Part shown: positions 1 through 10,999 of the stretch, piece after piece | How the letters are laid out: each line of letters begins with the position of its first letter | Numbering within the stretch: the first letter of the stretch is position 1 | NCBI RefSeq assembly: GCF_033568475.1 | Contig: NC_133122.1 | Span: 157,597,361 to 157,661,360 of the forward strand | Direction of reading: 5' to 3' | DNA: 64,000 nucleotides | Source of the DNA: Henckelia pumila | Taxonomy: Eukaryota > Streptophyta > Magnoliopsida > Lamiales > Gesneriaceae | Notes under the pieces: generated by a model | Seen by the model: only the letters and a program-made list of their open reading frames with translations | Database searches by the model: none | What the model was told of the DNA's origin: nothing | Position numbers and translations under genes: made by a program

Positions 1-1163
1 TGTGAGTGTAAACTCAAGTGGAAGGAGAAAGCCTTTAAAGTGAGAGTGCTCCTCTACACTCCAATGATCCATAAACTTTTATGTCTTGCTATCTTTTGAG
101 TTCATGTCGTTTTAGTTATTCAACGCCCATTTATTCGCGTGTGTGACTTCAAATTTATTTATATTTTAGTCTCGAAGTCTTATTTAAAGAATGCTTGTAA
201 AGATAAATGTTGAAATGAGAAATTGTTAATTGAAAGGAAAGTTAAAGAATAAAGTGAGTTGGTTGTGACTTGGACGTGCAATGATGGGTCAGGGGATGCC
301 CTGGTTCCCTTGCCAAATGACGTGTAGTACGAGGTCGAGAGACATCTCGGTTTCCCTACCAATTAGACGTGTAGTACGAGGTCGGGAGAAATCTCAATTT
401 CCCTACCAAATAGACGTGAAGTACGAGGTCGGGAGCAATCTCGATTTCCCTACAAATTAAAGGGCAATATGGGGTCCGGAGAAATCTTGGCTTCCTTGTT
501 AGCATTGTATACTATAGCCATTGATTGATCAAAATCATAGTCACAATCGAGGATCCAAAATTCAAAAGTAAAAGTAAAGGATGAATGAATCATGGATGTG
601 TTTTCATCGCATATTTCTATTGTTCTTACTTCGGGCATGTTATGACTTTTTCCCTTTCGTGTGAGATTCATAAGTGTACTGAGTACTATTTTGAGTATGA
701 TGCATTATTTTGAACTCTTGCTGTATTATTTAAATCTTGTTGGGCTTTTAGGCTCACTATTATGCTTGGTGCAGGTGAGTATGCAGACGAGGCTGCGAGG
801 CAGGATTTCCAGGATCCGTAGGTGTTTGTTGGCACGCCCTTACCGTTGCCGCTCTTTTCTTTCCGCATTATGTCATTGTAATAAATATACACTGTCGTAT
901 GTCGTTTCCTTTCCAGTAGCAGGATGTGTTATTCCGTGCAATTATGTTGGAATGCAAACATCAAATATTTTTCTTTCGTCTGACGTCAAACTAGTTACTG
1001 TTCATGTATGCCTTGTGTGTTGTTTGCCTCGGGTTGAGGATTATCTTAAACTGCTGTTTGAGACAGGTGGTTTGTTATTCAAACAAATAAGTCATGCCAA
1101 AATTTTTAAAATTTTCCGTATTTTTCTTTATTTATTTAAATATTAGAAGTTAGGGTCGTTTCA
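1..1163 (+). repeat. 5' LTR of element A, 3' portion
   Basis: The segment matches 15675-16837 almost base for base and ends in TTTCA two bases before the primer site. The first ~1.9 kb of the LTR lies outside the window. It carries a 47-bp tandem repeat at about 331-510. Confidence 0.93.
331..510 (+). repeat. 47-bp tandem repeat inside LTR A (about 4 units)
   Basis: Units start with GAGGTCGRGAG at 331, 378 and 425, with a degenerate one at about 472. Each contains a small dyad of the form GGGAGAAATCTC...TTTCCC. The same array is in the 3' LTR at about 16005-16165. Confidence 0.85.
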
Positions 1164-1165
1164 GT

Positions 1166-1177
1166 TGGTATCAGAGC
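1166..1177 (+). promoter_or_regulatory. Primer binding site of element A
   Basis: TGGTATCAGAGC, complementary to the 3' end of plant initiator tRNA-Met, lies two bases after the 5' LTR. It would prime minus-strand DNA synthesis. Confidence 0.92.
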
Positions 1178-1388
1178 ACGGTCATTGGGCTTGAGATGTG
1201 CCTACCTCCGAACGCTGGGACTCGGGAGATCTCGCCTCAAAGTCTGTAAGATTTAAAATTTTGTTATCATTGACTGTTTAAATGTTGAGAATAATAGTTT
1301 TTAAAGTCCCTTGAGTATGGAAAAATTTAAATAAACCTTTTTCCTTTAGGCATGAAATTTAAGTGTTGGAATTTGAACTTGCGTACAG

Positions 1389-2450
1389 ATGGCCCCTCGT
1401 CGCTTCCGTGATATTGAGCCACCTCCTCCACCGCCGCCTCCGCCTCCACCGCCGCCACCTCCACCAGCTGCGGATGTTGGGACTCAGGTGCTAGCTGGAT
1501 TAGCCCGTATCCTAGAGCGACATGTGGACTCTTCTAGGGCTGGACTTGGGACTTTTTATGAGCAGTTTAGGAAGATGAATCCAATGGACTTTGCTGGCAC
1601 TACTGATCCGCTGGTAGCGAAAGGATGGATTCGTTCGCTGGAGGTGATCTTTCGCTATATGCAGTTGGGAGATCCGGACCGAGTACGTTGTGCTGTCTTC
1701 CTTCTCCAGGATGATGGTGCCCTCTGGTGGGAGGGATTTAAGAAAACTGTGGATCCGGCTACCCTACCTTGGACGGATTTCAAGAGAATTTTCTTTGAGA
1801 AGTATTTTACCGCGGATGTGAGGGCCCGTTTAAAGATGGATTTTATGAGCCTGCGACAGGGAGATCTATCAGTGGCTCAGTTTGTAGTGAAGTTTGAGAG
1901 GGGCAGCCACTTTGTGCCTTTGATTGGAGACGAGGAGGAGGAGAAGCTCCAGCACTTCATTGTGGGGCTACGACCCACTATCCGTTGGGATGTACTTATG
2001 GCGGAGCCAACCGACTATGCTTCTGCACTTAGGCGAGCTTTGAGGTCTGAGCAGACACTGAGGGATATCAGTGCTGAGGTGCAGAGTAAGAGGTCATTCC
2101 CAGCTCATGGCCAGCAGCAGCAGCACTACAAGAGGCCATACCATGGACCACCGCGTCAGCAGGTGCATCAAGCCCACAGACCCCAGGGGCATCAGGCCCA
2201 CAGTCCCCAGGGGCGTCAGGCCCACAGACCCGCTCCTCCCATGACGGGGGAGAAGCCGATTTGCAAGAATTGCCAAAAGGCCCACTTTGGCAGGTTTCTG
2301 ATGGGATCTGGAGTATGCTACAAGTGCAAGAGGCCAGGTCACATGATAGCTTATTGCCCAGATGCTAGGAGGCGCGCGACTGGGCGAGTCTTCGTGATGC
2401 AAGCCGAGGAGGCCGACCCTGATACCACCCTGATACCACCCTGATCACAG
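1389..2450 (+). pseudogene. gag of element A
   Basis: The start MAPRRFRDIE is followed by a run of about 17 prolines (residues 11-26), a retrotransposon gag core (LWWEGFK at about 113-119) and a CX2CX4HX4C zinc knuckle (CYKCKRPGHMIAYC) near residue 312. A degenerate knuckle-like CKNCQKAHFG precedes it. Gag would package element RNA in virus-like particles. An 11-bp tandem duplication (2424-2434 and 2435-2445) throws the end out of frame so that it stops at 2444. Without it, the frame would run to the putative splice donor at 2451. Confidence 0.9.
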
Positions 2451-2726
2451 GTAATACTTTAAGCTTTCAAGTTAAATCGGTATCTTAAATTTATTTGTGG
2501 ATTTATGTTGGCAAACTGTTTTAAGTGAGAAATTTTGTTATACTAAGTGCTAGAGATTCTTGAGTTTATTGGGGAACTTGCGTAAGATTTGTGTGTTATT
2601 GCATGATTTTGGATGGTTATTTAGCTGCATGCTTAGAATTATGGGAACTGATTGTATTAGGATGAGCATAGATTTAGCTTGTGGTTAGGAAACCCAAATG
2701 CTACGTTGTAACTGTGATTTTTGCAG
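2451..2726 (+). other. Candidate spliceosomal intron between gag and protease of A
   Basis: This 276-bp AT-rich stretch starts GTAATA after CACAG and ends TTTTTGCAG before GAAGAATT. Gag ends in Leu-Ile-Thr just before it and the protease begins Gly-Arg-Ile-Leu just after, matching the uninterrupted ITG-I junction of element D (about 29745). The downstream frame is the one used by the protease. No homologous sequence is seen at this site in B or D. Introns in gag-pol are known from Ogre elements; splicing here is inference. Confidence 0.6.
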
Positions 2727-3904
2727 GAAGAATTTTAGTAGCTGGTGTAGCCACCAATGCATTGTTAGACTCGGGGGCTACACATTCTTTTATTTCTGAG
2801 GCGTTTGTGCTCAAGTGGGGTATTCAGCGAGAGGAGTTGTCGGTGGGATTCTCAGTTATTATCCCGTCAGGGGAAGAGCTGACCACCAAGAGCTTAGTCA
2901 GAAGTCTTGAACTTCTCTTGCATGGTCAGATGGTGGTTGCAGACCTGATAGTGTTGCCCATGCCCGAGTTTGATCTGATTCTTGGGATGGACTGGATGGT
3001 GAGGAATTTAGTGGTTATTGATTTTCAATAGAGATCAGTGTTGGTTAGACCGGAAGGTGTTGAGCCTTTTTGATTTGAGGCAGCTAAGAGTCGGAGGAAG
3101 ACCAAGGTCATATCTTTTCTACAGGCGAGACATCTTATGTTGGAGGGCTGTGAGACATTCTTGGAAAGTTCGACCTTGACAGAAATGCCAGTTAGACCCA
3201 TGGTCACAGATGTGGATGTAGTCCGAGATTTTGGAGATGTGTTTCCGAAAGACGTTGCTGGTCTTCCACCCGATAGGGAGATTGAGTTATCTATAGATTT
3301 GGTCCCGGGTACCGCGCCAATTTCTAAGGCACCATATAGGTTGGCGCCTACGGAAATGAAGGAGTTGAGAGAGCAGATTCAAGAGTTTCTATATTAGGGT
3401 TTTATACGCCCTAGTTTCTCACCACGGGGCGCACCGGTTCTCTTTGTGAAGAAGAAGGATGAGAGCTTAAGGTTGTGTATTGATTACCAGGAGTTGAATG
3501 GAGTGACTGTGAAGAACAAGTACCCACTGCCTAGGATTGAGGACCTCTTCGATCAGTTACAAGGAGCCTCTGTATTTTCGAAGATTGATCTTTGTGCTGG
3601 TTATCATCAGTTGAAGGTGAATGAGTCAGATGTATTCAAGACAGCGTTTAGGACTCGTTACGGCCACTAGTTCCTTGTGATGCCGTTTGGATTGACGAAC
3701 GCGCCCGCGATCTTCATGGATCTCATGAACCACGTCTTGAAGCCATATTTAGACCGGTTTGTTATTGTTTTCATTGATGACATCCTCATCTACTCCAAGG
3801 ACCGAGCGGAGCACGCCCAACATTTGAGGACAGTTCTTGAGGTGCTTCGAGATCGGAGATTGTTTGCTAATTTGACAAGTGTGATTTTTGGTTGGAGAGA
3901 GTAG
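2727..3904 (+). pseudogene. Protease and reverse transcriptase of element A
   Basis: One frame runs through with in-frame stops TAG 3029, TGA 3071, TAG 3395 and TAG 3668. The retropepsin motif LLDSGATHSFIS is at about 2764-2799. The RT shows [26 protein letters not shown] and the intact catalytic core [13 protein letters not shown] (about 3757-3795). Three of the stops are explained by C-to-T changes of CAG or CGA. The fourth (3668) looks like loss of three bases in TATGAG. A one-base frame change near 3880 moves the rest to another frame. Confidence 0.9.
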
Positions 3905-4929
3905 CATTCTTGGGTCATGTAATCTCCAAGAGTGTTGTAGAAGTTGATCCCTCTAAGGTTCAAGCAGTGAAGGAGTGGGCTATACCTAGTAATGCATCGG
4001 AGATTCGCAGCTTCCTTGGTTTGGCAGGCTATTATAGAAAGTTCATCAAGGGCTTTTCGTCCATTGCAGTGCCCTTGACCGCATTGACCAAGAAGAATGA
4101 TAAGTTTGATTGGAGTTCGGAGTGTCAAAAGAGCTTTGACGTATTGAAAACAGCTCTCACGATAGCGCCGGTTTTAGCCATGCCATCTGGGCAAGGTGAC
4201 TTTGTCGTTTACACGGATGCTTCTAAGCTGGGATTAGGAGCAGTTCTTATGCAGCGGGAGAAAGTGATTGCCTATGCTTCCAGGCAGTTGAAGGGACATA
4301 AGAAAAACTATCCTACTCATTATTTGGAGTTGGCCGCCGTAGTCTTCGCACTCAATATTTGGAGGCACTATCTCTATGGGGAAAAGTGCAAGATCTTTAC
4401 GGACCATAAGAGCCTCAAGTACTTCTTCACCCAGAAGGATTTGAACATGAGGTTGCGGAGATGGCTAGAGTTGGTGAAGGACTACGACTGCGACATTACT
4501 TACCATCCGGGTAAGGCTAATGTCGTTGCGGATGCATTGAGTAGGAAAGCAGCAGTGATTTCCTCTTTTTCAGTGTCTAGGCCTTTGCAGTATGAGATTC
4601 AAAGGTTTGATTTGGAGTTTTATGCCAGGGGTAGAGCGCACGGATTATCTTCATTGACAGTGGGGACTACACTGTTTGACCGTATCCATGCTGAACAAGC
4701 TATTGATGAGCAGTTGGGTAAGTGGAGACAGAGAGATGAGGAGAGGAGTAGTGGTTTGTACTCAGTGGTTGATGGGATTGTGAAATTCAAAGGACGGTTT
4801 TGGGTGCCTGCAGGTGATTATTTGCGTACTATGATCATGTCAGAGGCTCATGCATCGTCGTACTCCATCCACCCAGGGAGTACGAAGATGTACCGTGATC
4901 TTCAACAGTTGTATTGGTGGCGGGCATGA
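3892..4929 (+). pseudogene. RT thumb, RNase H and integrase N-terminus of element A
   Basis: The frame covers the RT connection ([16 protein letters not shown]), RNase H ([30 protein letters not shown]) and the start of the integrase zinc domain ([11 protein letters not shown]). It ends at 4929 through a one-base loss in the Trp-Trp-Pro-Gly-Met junction, so the next part reads in another frame. Confidence 0.9.
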
Positions 4930-5936
4930 AACAAGACATTGCCCGATTTGTGGCTGAGTGTTTGACTTGCCAGCAGGTTAAGGCGGAACATCAGAGACCC
5001 GCTGGTTTACTCAAGCCGCTCCCTATCCCTGAGTGGAAATGGGAGAATGTTACGATGGATTTTGTAGTAGGGTTGCCAAGGACGGTGAAGAATTTGAATG
5101 CCATATGGGTTGTTGTAGACCGCCTCACTAAGTCGGCGCACTTCCTACCAGTGAGGACGACCTACTCCATGGCTCAGTATGCGGAGTTGTACATCCGTGA
5201 GATAGTCAGACTTCATGGTATCCCTGTCTCCATAGTGTCTGCCCGAGATCCACGGTTCACTTCGTCGTTTTGGAAGAGCCTTCATTCAGCATTGGGGACG
5301 AAACTTTTGTTCAGTACAACATTTCACCCTCATACAGATGGGCAATCCGAGAGGGTAATACAGATATTGGAAGATCTTTTCAGGGCTTGTGCCATTGACT
5401 TTCAGGGCAGCTGGGAGTCGAGATTACCCTTAGTGGAGTTTTCATATAATAACAGTTATCAGGCCACTATTGGTATGGAACCGTATGAGGCATTGTACAG
5501 CAGACCGTGTAGATCACCGGTGTTGTGGACCGAGGCCGATGAGAGATCAGAGTTAGGAACAGAGATTGTACAGCAGAAAACTGAGGTTGTAGCCAAGATC
5601 CGAGATAGGATGAGGACTGCTCAGACCAGGCAGAAGAGTTACGCTGATCATAGGAGGAGAGACTTGGAATTTTTGGTGGGAGATCATGTGTTTGTCCGAG
5701 TAGATCCTATGAAAGGCGTGATGAGGTTTGGAAAGAAAGGGAAGTTAGCACCGAGGTTCATTGGACCTTTCGAGATATTGGACAGGATAGGGGCATTGGC
5801 GTATAAAGTAGCCTTGCCACCTAGCCTTGATGGATTCCATAATGTCTTCCACGTGTCGATGTTGAGAAAGTACATCTCGAATTTGTCTCATGTGCTCAGT
5901 TGTGAACCTCTTCAGTTATCTCCTCACATGACCTAT
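4914..5936 (+). pseudogene. Integrase core and C-terminus of element A
   Basis: The frame contains the [12 protein letters not shown] end of the HHCC finger, the first catalytic Asp region ([11 protein letters not shown]), the second (SARDPRF) and the Glu region (DGQSERVIQ). The usual SDRD of this family is SARD here: the second catalytic Asp is Ala (GCC 5241-5243). The C-terminal domain (GPFEILDRIG, NVFHVSMLRKY) runs to 5936, where element B is inserted. The reading continues at 13586. Confidence 0.9.
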
Positions 5937-7427
5937 TGTAGTGACCCTGCATGGAATCACCTACTAACTGGCAACTAATAGCATGCATTAATCTTAATAC
6001 AGCAAAATACTTAACAGAGTAAAACGTGCGGAAACATAATCCATAAATTACATATCAGCTTAGTAAAATATATCCAGGCTTAATACTGTAGTGATACAAC
6101 CATATCGAAAAACTTAAAAGTAAATATTATACAGCTATATCGAATCCTGCTGTATAATTAACTCCTCAAGGCTCCTGCTCCCTAGTCCTGCCTTGAACTA
6201 CCAGCTCCGTCCATCCTGCGACCTGCCCCTTGGAATAGGGTGTCCAAGATAACAATTAGGACGTGAGCGCTAACGCCCAGTACATAAACATGAGTACACG
6301 TATATATATGATGCATGCAACATGATTACTGGTAAAGGGTAATCTGAAAAGTCATGCTCAGTACCGGCGCCACATGAGTGCTTCCACTGCGCGGATCAAC
6401 CTCTGGGTGCAACCACACTCGTCTTGTACACCAGAGTAGTCAGACATACATGTCCCCGCCGTCGCGGTACTCTCACTGACAGACTATCGAGTATAGAGCT
6501 GAGCGGCTCTATAATCAGGTATATCAAGGTATAGACTCAATGTGTATATGCACATGAAATATGAATATAGAAAACGGTAAATCATATATCATGCCATATA
6601 ATAATGCCAAATAAATGCAACATATAAACATGTATACTCGCTTGCAATATCAGTCAATGTGTACGTACCCCTAGGCTAGTTCAAGTAAAGTAGGATCCTA
6701 GGTTCCAAGCCTATATTAAAAAGTTCACCGTATTACTACACAAGTTCTATAAGCCTTAACTAAGCTAATAAGTACTCCCAAAACTTAAATAGATTCTCGG
6801 ACCATACCTTCATCCGTAGTAAGCCCTTTGATGTCGCTGACTCTGGATGACTATAACAACTTATTTGTTATTCCAGAATCTCACAATTACCGATAGGGCC
6901 CTCAAGTGTAAAACTCGCACTATAAAACTGAAGAAGGAAACTCGGGAATTCGTAATCAGAAATGAATCTGAAGGCCCCTATTTATAGGAAATTTTCCGGT
7001 CAAGTTCGGACCCTCCGAACTCGGGTTCGGATCGTCCGATCCAACTCACTGCCTGCATGCGAGACACGTCAAGTTTGGACCGTCCGATCTTCCCTTCGGA
7101 CCGTCCGAAGTGTCCAATGCTTGACACTTGTCAAAAATCTCGGCTAAATAATCCTGCCTACTTGGAATAGGTGAAGTTCGGGCCATCCGATCCTAGTTCA
7201 GATCGTCCGAACTTGCCTTAACTCCGAAGTCAACAAGCCATCTTCGGAGCCCCCGAGTTGCTGAGTTCCGATCGTCCGAAGTCCTCTTCGAACCGTCCGA
7301 ACTGGCTCAAATATTGACAATCCAATTCTTGATTCTGAAGTCCGATTGAACCCTGGAATTGGTTAATTACTAACCCTTAATCATGTTTAACATATTATTA
7401 TCTTAAAATGAAATCTGGGTTACTACA
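5937..7427 (-). repeat. 3' LTR of element B
   Basis: This 1491-bp LTR carries a TATA box on - (CTATAAATAG, about 6978-6987). Directly upstream of it (transcriptionally) are nine TTCGGACCGTCCGAA-like dyads at 7005-7302. It is 16 bp longer than its partner because the partner has a single 16-bp deletion near 12795. Confidence 0.95.
6976..6988 (-). promoter_or_regulatory. TATA box of LTR B
   Basis: CCTATAAATAGGG on -, conserved in the other LTR at about 13136-13148. Its position after the dyad array fits an LTR promoter. Confidence 0.7.
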
Positions 7428-7442
7428 TTCTCCCCACCTTTA
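7428..7442 (-). promoter_or_regulatory. Polypurine tract of element B
   Basis: TAAAGGTGGGGAGAA on -, immediately before the 3' LTR. It would prime plus-strand synthesis. Confidence 0.85.
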
Positions 7443-7536
7443 GACATTTCTTCCGCGAAATAAAATCTAAAGACAAATCAAGATAACAATATGAAACATC
7501 AAACCATGTTTTATTACAACAACAGTAATTACATCT

Positions 7537-8865
7537 TTACATGGTAGTCAAAAGTAAAAAAGCAAACAACTCAGGATATTCCGCTCGCATACGACTCTCG
7601 GTTTCCCAAGTTGCTTCTTCAACGCCTCGACGTTGCCACTGTACCATCACAAGTGGTATAGCCTTGTTCCGAAGAACTTTCTCCTTCCTGTCTAGGATAC
7701 GGAGTGGTCATTTAACAAAAGACAGATCTGGCTCTAGCTGAACATCAGTAGACTGAAATACATGAGATTCATCAGCTATATACTGTCGAAGTAACGACAC
7801 ATGAAAAACATCATGTATATTGGAAAGATATGGCGGTAACGCCAAACGATATGCGACATCTCCGATCTTCTCCAGTATCTGGAAAGGCCCAATGTAACGA
7901 GGTGACAACTTGCCTTTCACACCAAATCTCATCACCTTCCTGAAAGGTGATACTCGTAGGAACACATATTCACCAGGCTCGAACTGAAGTGGCCTGCAGT
8001 GAATATTAGCGTAACTGGCTTGCCGATCTTGAGAAGCTTTGATCCTCCGCTTGATCAAATCTACCTTGTCTACAATCTGCTGCACCAACTCAGGACCCTC
8101 GACTTGTCGTTCCCCGACTTTATCCCAGAATAACGGAGTACGACATAGTCGACCATATAATGCCTCGAAAGGTGCCATATTAATACTACGATGATAACTG
8201 TTATTGTAGGCAAATTCGATTAAAGGTAACTGATCCTACCAAGATAAGCCAAAATCCATGACAGAAGAACGTAGCATATCCTCCAACGTACAAATCGTCC
8301 GCTCTGACTGCCCGTCAATATCCGGATGATATGCAGTGCTCAAACTCAGAGTGGTACCCAACGCCTGCTGAAAATTACCCCAAAAACGTGAGGTAAATCG
8401 CGGGTCTCTATCACTAACTATGCTCACTGGAACCCCATGTAATCGCACTATCTCCTGAACATATAAGCGTGTCATGCGATCATAAGAATACTCCCGATTG
8501 TAAGGAATGAAATATGCTGATTTCGTCAAACGGTCAACGACAACCCAGATAGAATCACACTGACGTGAAGTCATAGGCAAGTGGGTGATAAAATCCATAG
8601 TCACGTGCTCCCACTTCCATTCGGGAATCTCAAGATTTTGCAGTAATCCACCCGGTCGTCGGTGTTCAGCCTTGACCTGTTGACAAAACAAACATCTTGA
8701 AACAAATTGATATACACTTTGCTTCATCCCTTTCCACCAGAATCTGGTTCGCAAGTCCTTATACATTTTCATGCTTCCAGGATGAATAGACAATCGACTC
8801 CTGTGAGCTTGAGATAGAATATCATTCCTGAGCTCTGCAACATCAGGTACAACCACTCGATTCGA
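7537..8865 (-). pseudogene. Integrase and C-terminal domain of element B
   Basis: The zinc finger ([23 protein letters not shown]) and all three catalytic positions are present ([26 protein letters not shown]). It continues through GPFQILEKIG and HDVFHVSLLRQY to a chromodomain-like tail (VQWQRRGVEEATWE). The frame is unbroken apart from the stops TAG 8236-8238 and TGA 7708-7710. Both fit C-to-T changes of CAG and CGA. Confidence 0.9.
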
Positions 8866-10137
8866 TTAGCACAATAAACCATCTGCCTGATAATGGAATC
8901 CAGATGTATTAACCCCATTGGCTAGACGTGTCAAACGCTGATTCTTAACATCAGATATCTGAGCTTCCCTGATCCGGGAATACAATGCTGGCTCAGATAA
9001 TATAGTATACAAACGAATTTCATTTCTTCCTTTCTTGTGCTTGAGTGTAAAACTCAATGAACAGCACTCCTGAACCATATGAGATATTTCACTAGTCTGA
9101 AGTGCAGAAAGTCTCACTTGCCGACTCAAGGCATCATCAGTAAGATTAGCAGAACCTGGATGATATTTGATTTCACAATCATAATCCTTCAAGATATCCA
9201 TCCAGCGTCTCTGTCGCATATTCAACTCCGCCTGAGTGAATAAATATTTCAGACTCTTGTGATCCGTGAATATCTCAAATTTCTTTCCATAAAGATATTG
9301 GCTCCAAATCTTGAGCGCAAATACAATGGCGGCTAACTCAAGATCATGCACTGGATAATTATTCTCATGTGTCTTCAACTGTCGAGAAGCATAGGCAATA
9401 ACATGTCCATGCTGTGTTAGAACACATCCTAACCCCTGACCAAAGGTATCAGTATAGACAACATAACCTCCCGATCCAGAAGGTAGAGCTAGCACAAGTG
9501 CAGTAGTAAGACGTCTATGCAGCTCGTGAAATGACTCCTCACAATCCGAGGACCATATGAAGGTAGCATCTTTCCGAGTAAGCTGAGTCAAAGGCCTGGC
9601 CAACTGTGCAAAATTCTCGATGAACCGACGGTAATAACCAGCTAGACCCAAAAAACTTCGAATCTCAGCAACCGTCGTCGGACGAGACCAGTTCAGCACT
9701 GCCTCTATCTTACTAGGATCAACAGATATTCCTTCACTAGAAATCACATGACCAAGAAATACTACCCGATCAAGCCAAAATTCACACTTGCTCAATTTCG
9801 CATACAGCTGCTTCTCTCGTAACGCCTGCAACACAATTCTCAGATGCTGTGCATGCTCATTCTTGTCATGCGAATAGACAAGAATATTATCAATGAAGAC
9901 GATAACAAATCTATCCAGATATTCTCGAAATACCTGATTCATCAGATTCATAAAGACTGCCGGTGCATTCGTTAAACTGAATGGCATCACCAGAAATTCA
10001 TAATGCCCGTATCTGGTCCTAAAAGCAGTCGTAGAAATATCTGATTCTCGTACCCGCATCTGGTGGTATCCAGATCTAATATCTATCTTGGAGTAGACAG
10101 AAGTACCATGTAGTTGATCAAACAGATCATAAATTCA
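8866..10137 (-). pseudogene. Reverse transcriptase and RNase H of element B
   Basis: The region starts after TGA 10135-10137 (Arg expected) and ends at TAA 8866-8868. It reads through RT palm and thumb and RNase H ([23 protein letters not shown]). The catalytic FIDD is FIDN: AAT at 9886-9888 replaces the second Asp, a G-to-A change that should abolish polymerase activity. Confidence 0.9.
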
Positions 10138-10999
10138 TGGCAAAGGATACTTATTCTTGATGGTGACACGATTCAGCTGCCTGTAATCAATACATAATCG
10201 CATCGATCCATCCTTCTTCTTGACGAACAAAACCCCACGGAGAAACACTCGGACGAATATATCCCTTATCAAGCAGATCCTGCAACTGCTGTTTCAATTC
10301 CCTCATCTCTGATGGTGCCAGACAATAAGGTGCTCGGGATATAGGCATAGTTCCTGGTACTAGATCAATACCAAATTCAACCTCTCGAACCGGAGGAAAA
10401 CCAGGAATCTCATCAGGGAATACATCAGGAAACTCGCTGACAACCGATAGCTGATCAATACCCGGACTACTCGTGTACATATCAACTGCATAAATGAGGT
10501 AGCCCTCCCCACCTGAATCCAAGACATGACATGCCTTCAGAGCTGATACAAGTGGCATTGGAGGTCGTGCACCCTCACCATAAAAGTACCAGCTATCACC
10601 CTCATCCGGATGAAACTGTACCAGACGCTGATAACAATCCACAGTAGAGTGATACAAAGTCAGCATATCTATTCCAAAAATACAATCAAAATCTGTCATC
10701 GCTAGAATCATCAGATTAGCAGACAACATGTGACCCTCAAACTCTAGAAGGAAACTCATCACTAGACGCTTAGTTACTATCTCCTGCTCCAGTGAAGTAG
10801 ATACAACTAAATCTATATCTAATGATACATAAGGTAATCTATGTCTCTTAACACAATGACTAGAAATAAAGGAATGCGATGCTCCAGTATCAATTAAAAC
10901 AAGTGCAGGAATACCACATAACAAAAAGGTACCTGCCAACATGCGATTGCTTCCCTCAGTAGCCTGCTCCTGAGACAGATCAAACACCTGCCCTTGAGT
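10138..10999 (-). pseudogene. Protease and RT N-terminus of element B
   Basis: The retropepsin motif LIDTGASHSFIS is at about 10865-10900. The linker FPPVREVEFGIDLVPGT and SRAPYCLAPSEM lead into the RT. Near 10230 about ten bases are missing in the [14 protein letters not shown] region, so the frame shifts. The upstream gag is in the same frame, separated only by TAG 11000-11002. Confidence 0.88.

Noticed and set aside
661..1146. 161-codon ORF on + in the left LTR of A
   Set aside because: It lies inside the LTR, recurs only in shortened form at 16336-16632 in the other LTR and shows no domain or compositional sign of coding.
1166..1177. tRNA gene at TGGTATCAGAGC sites
   Set aside because: Only the 12-base primer complement is present; no cloverleaf surrounds it. 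The same holds at 12095 and 57782.
7541..7741. + ORF of 66 codons at the end of element B
   Set aside because: It is antisense to the integrase tail and has no family resemblance.
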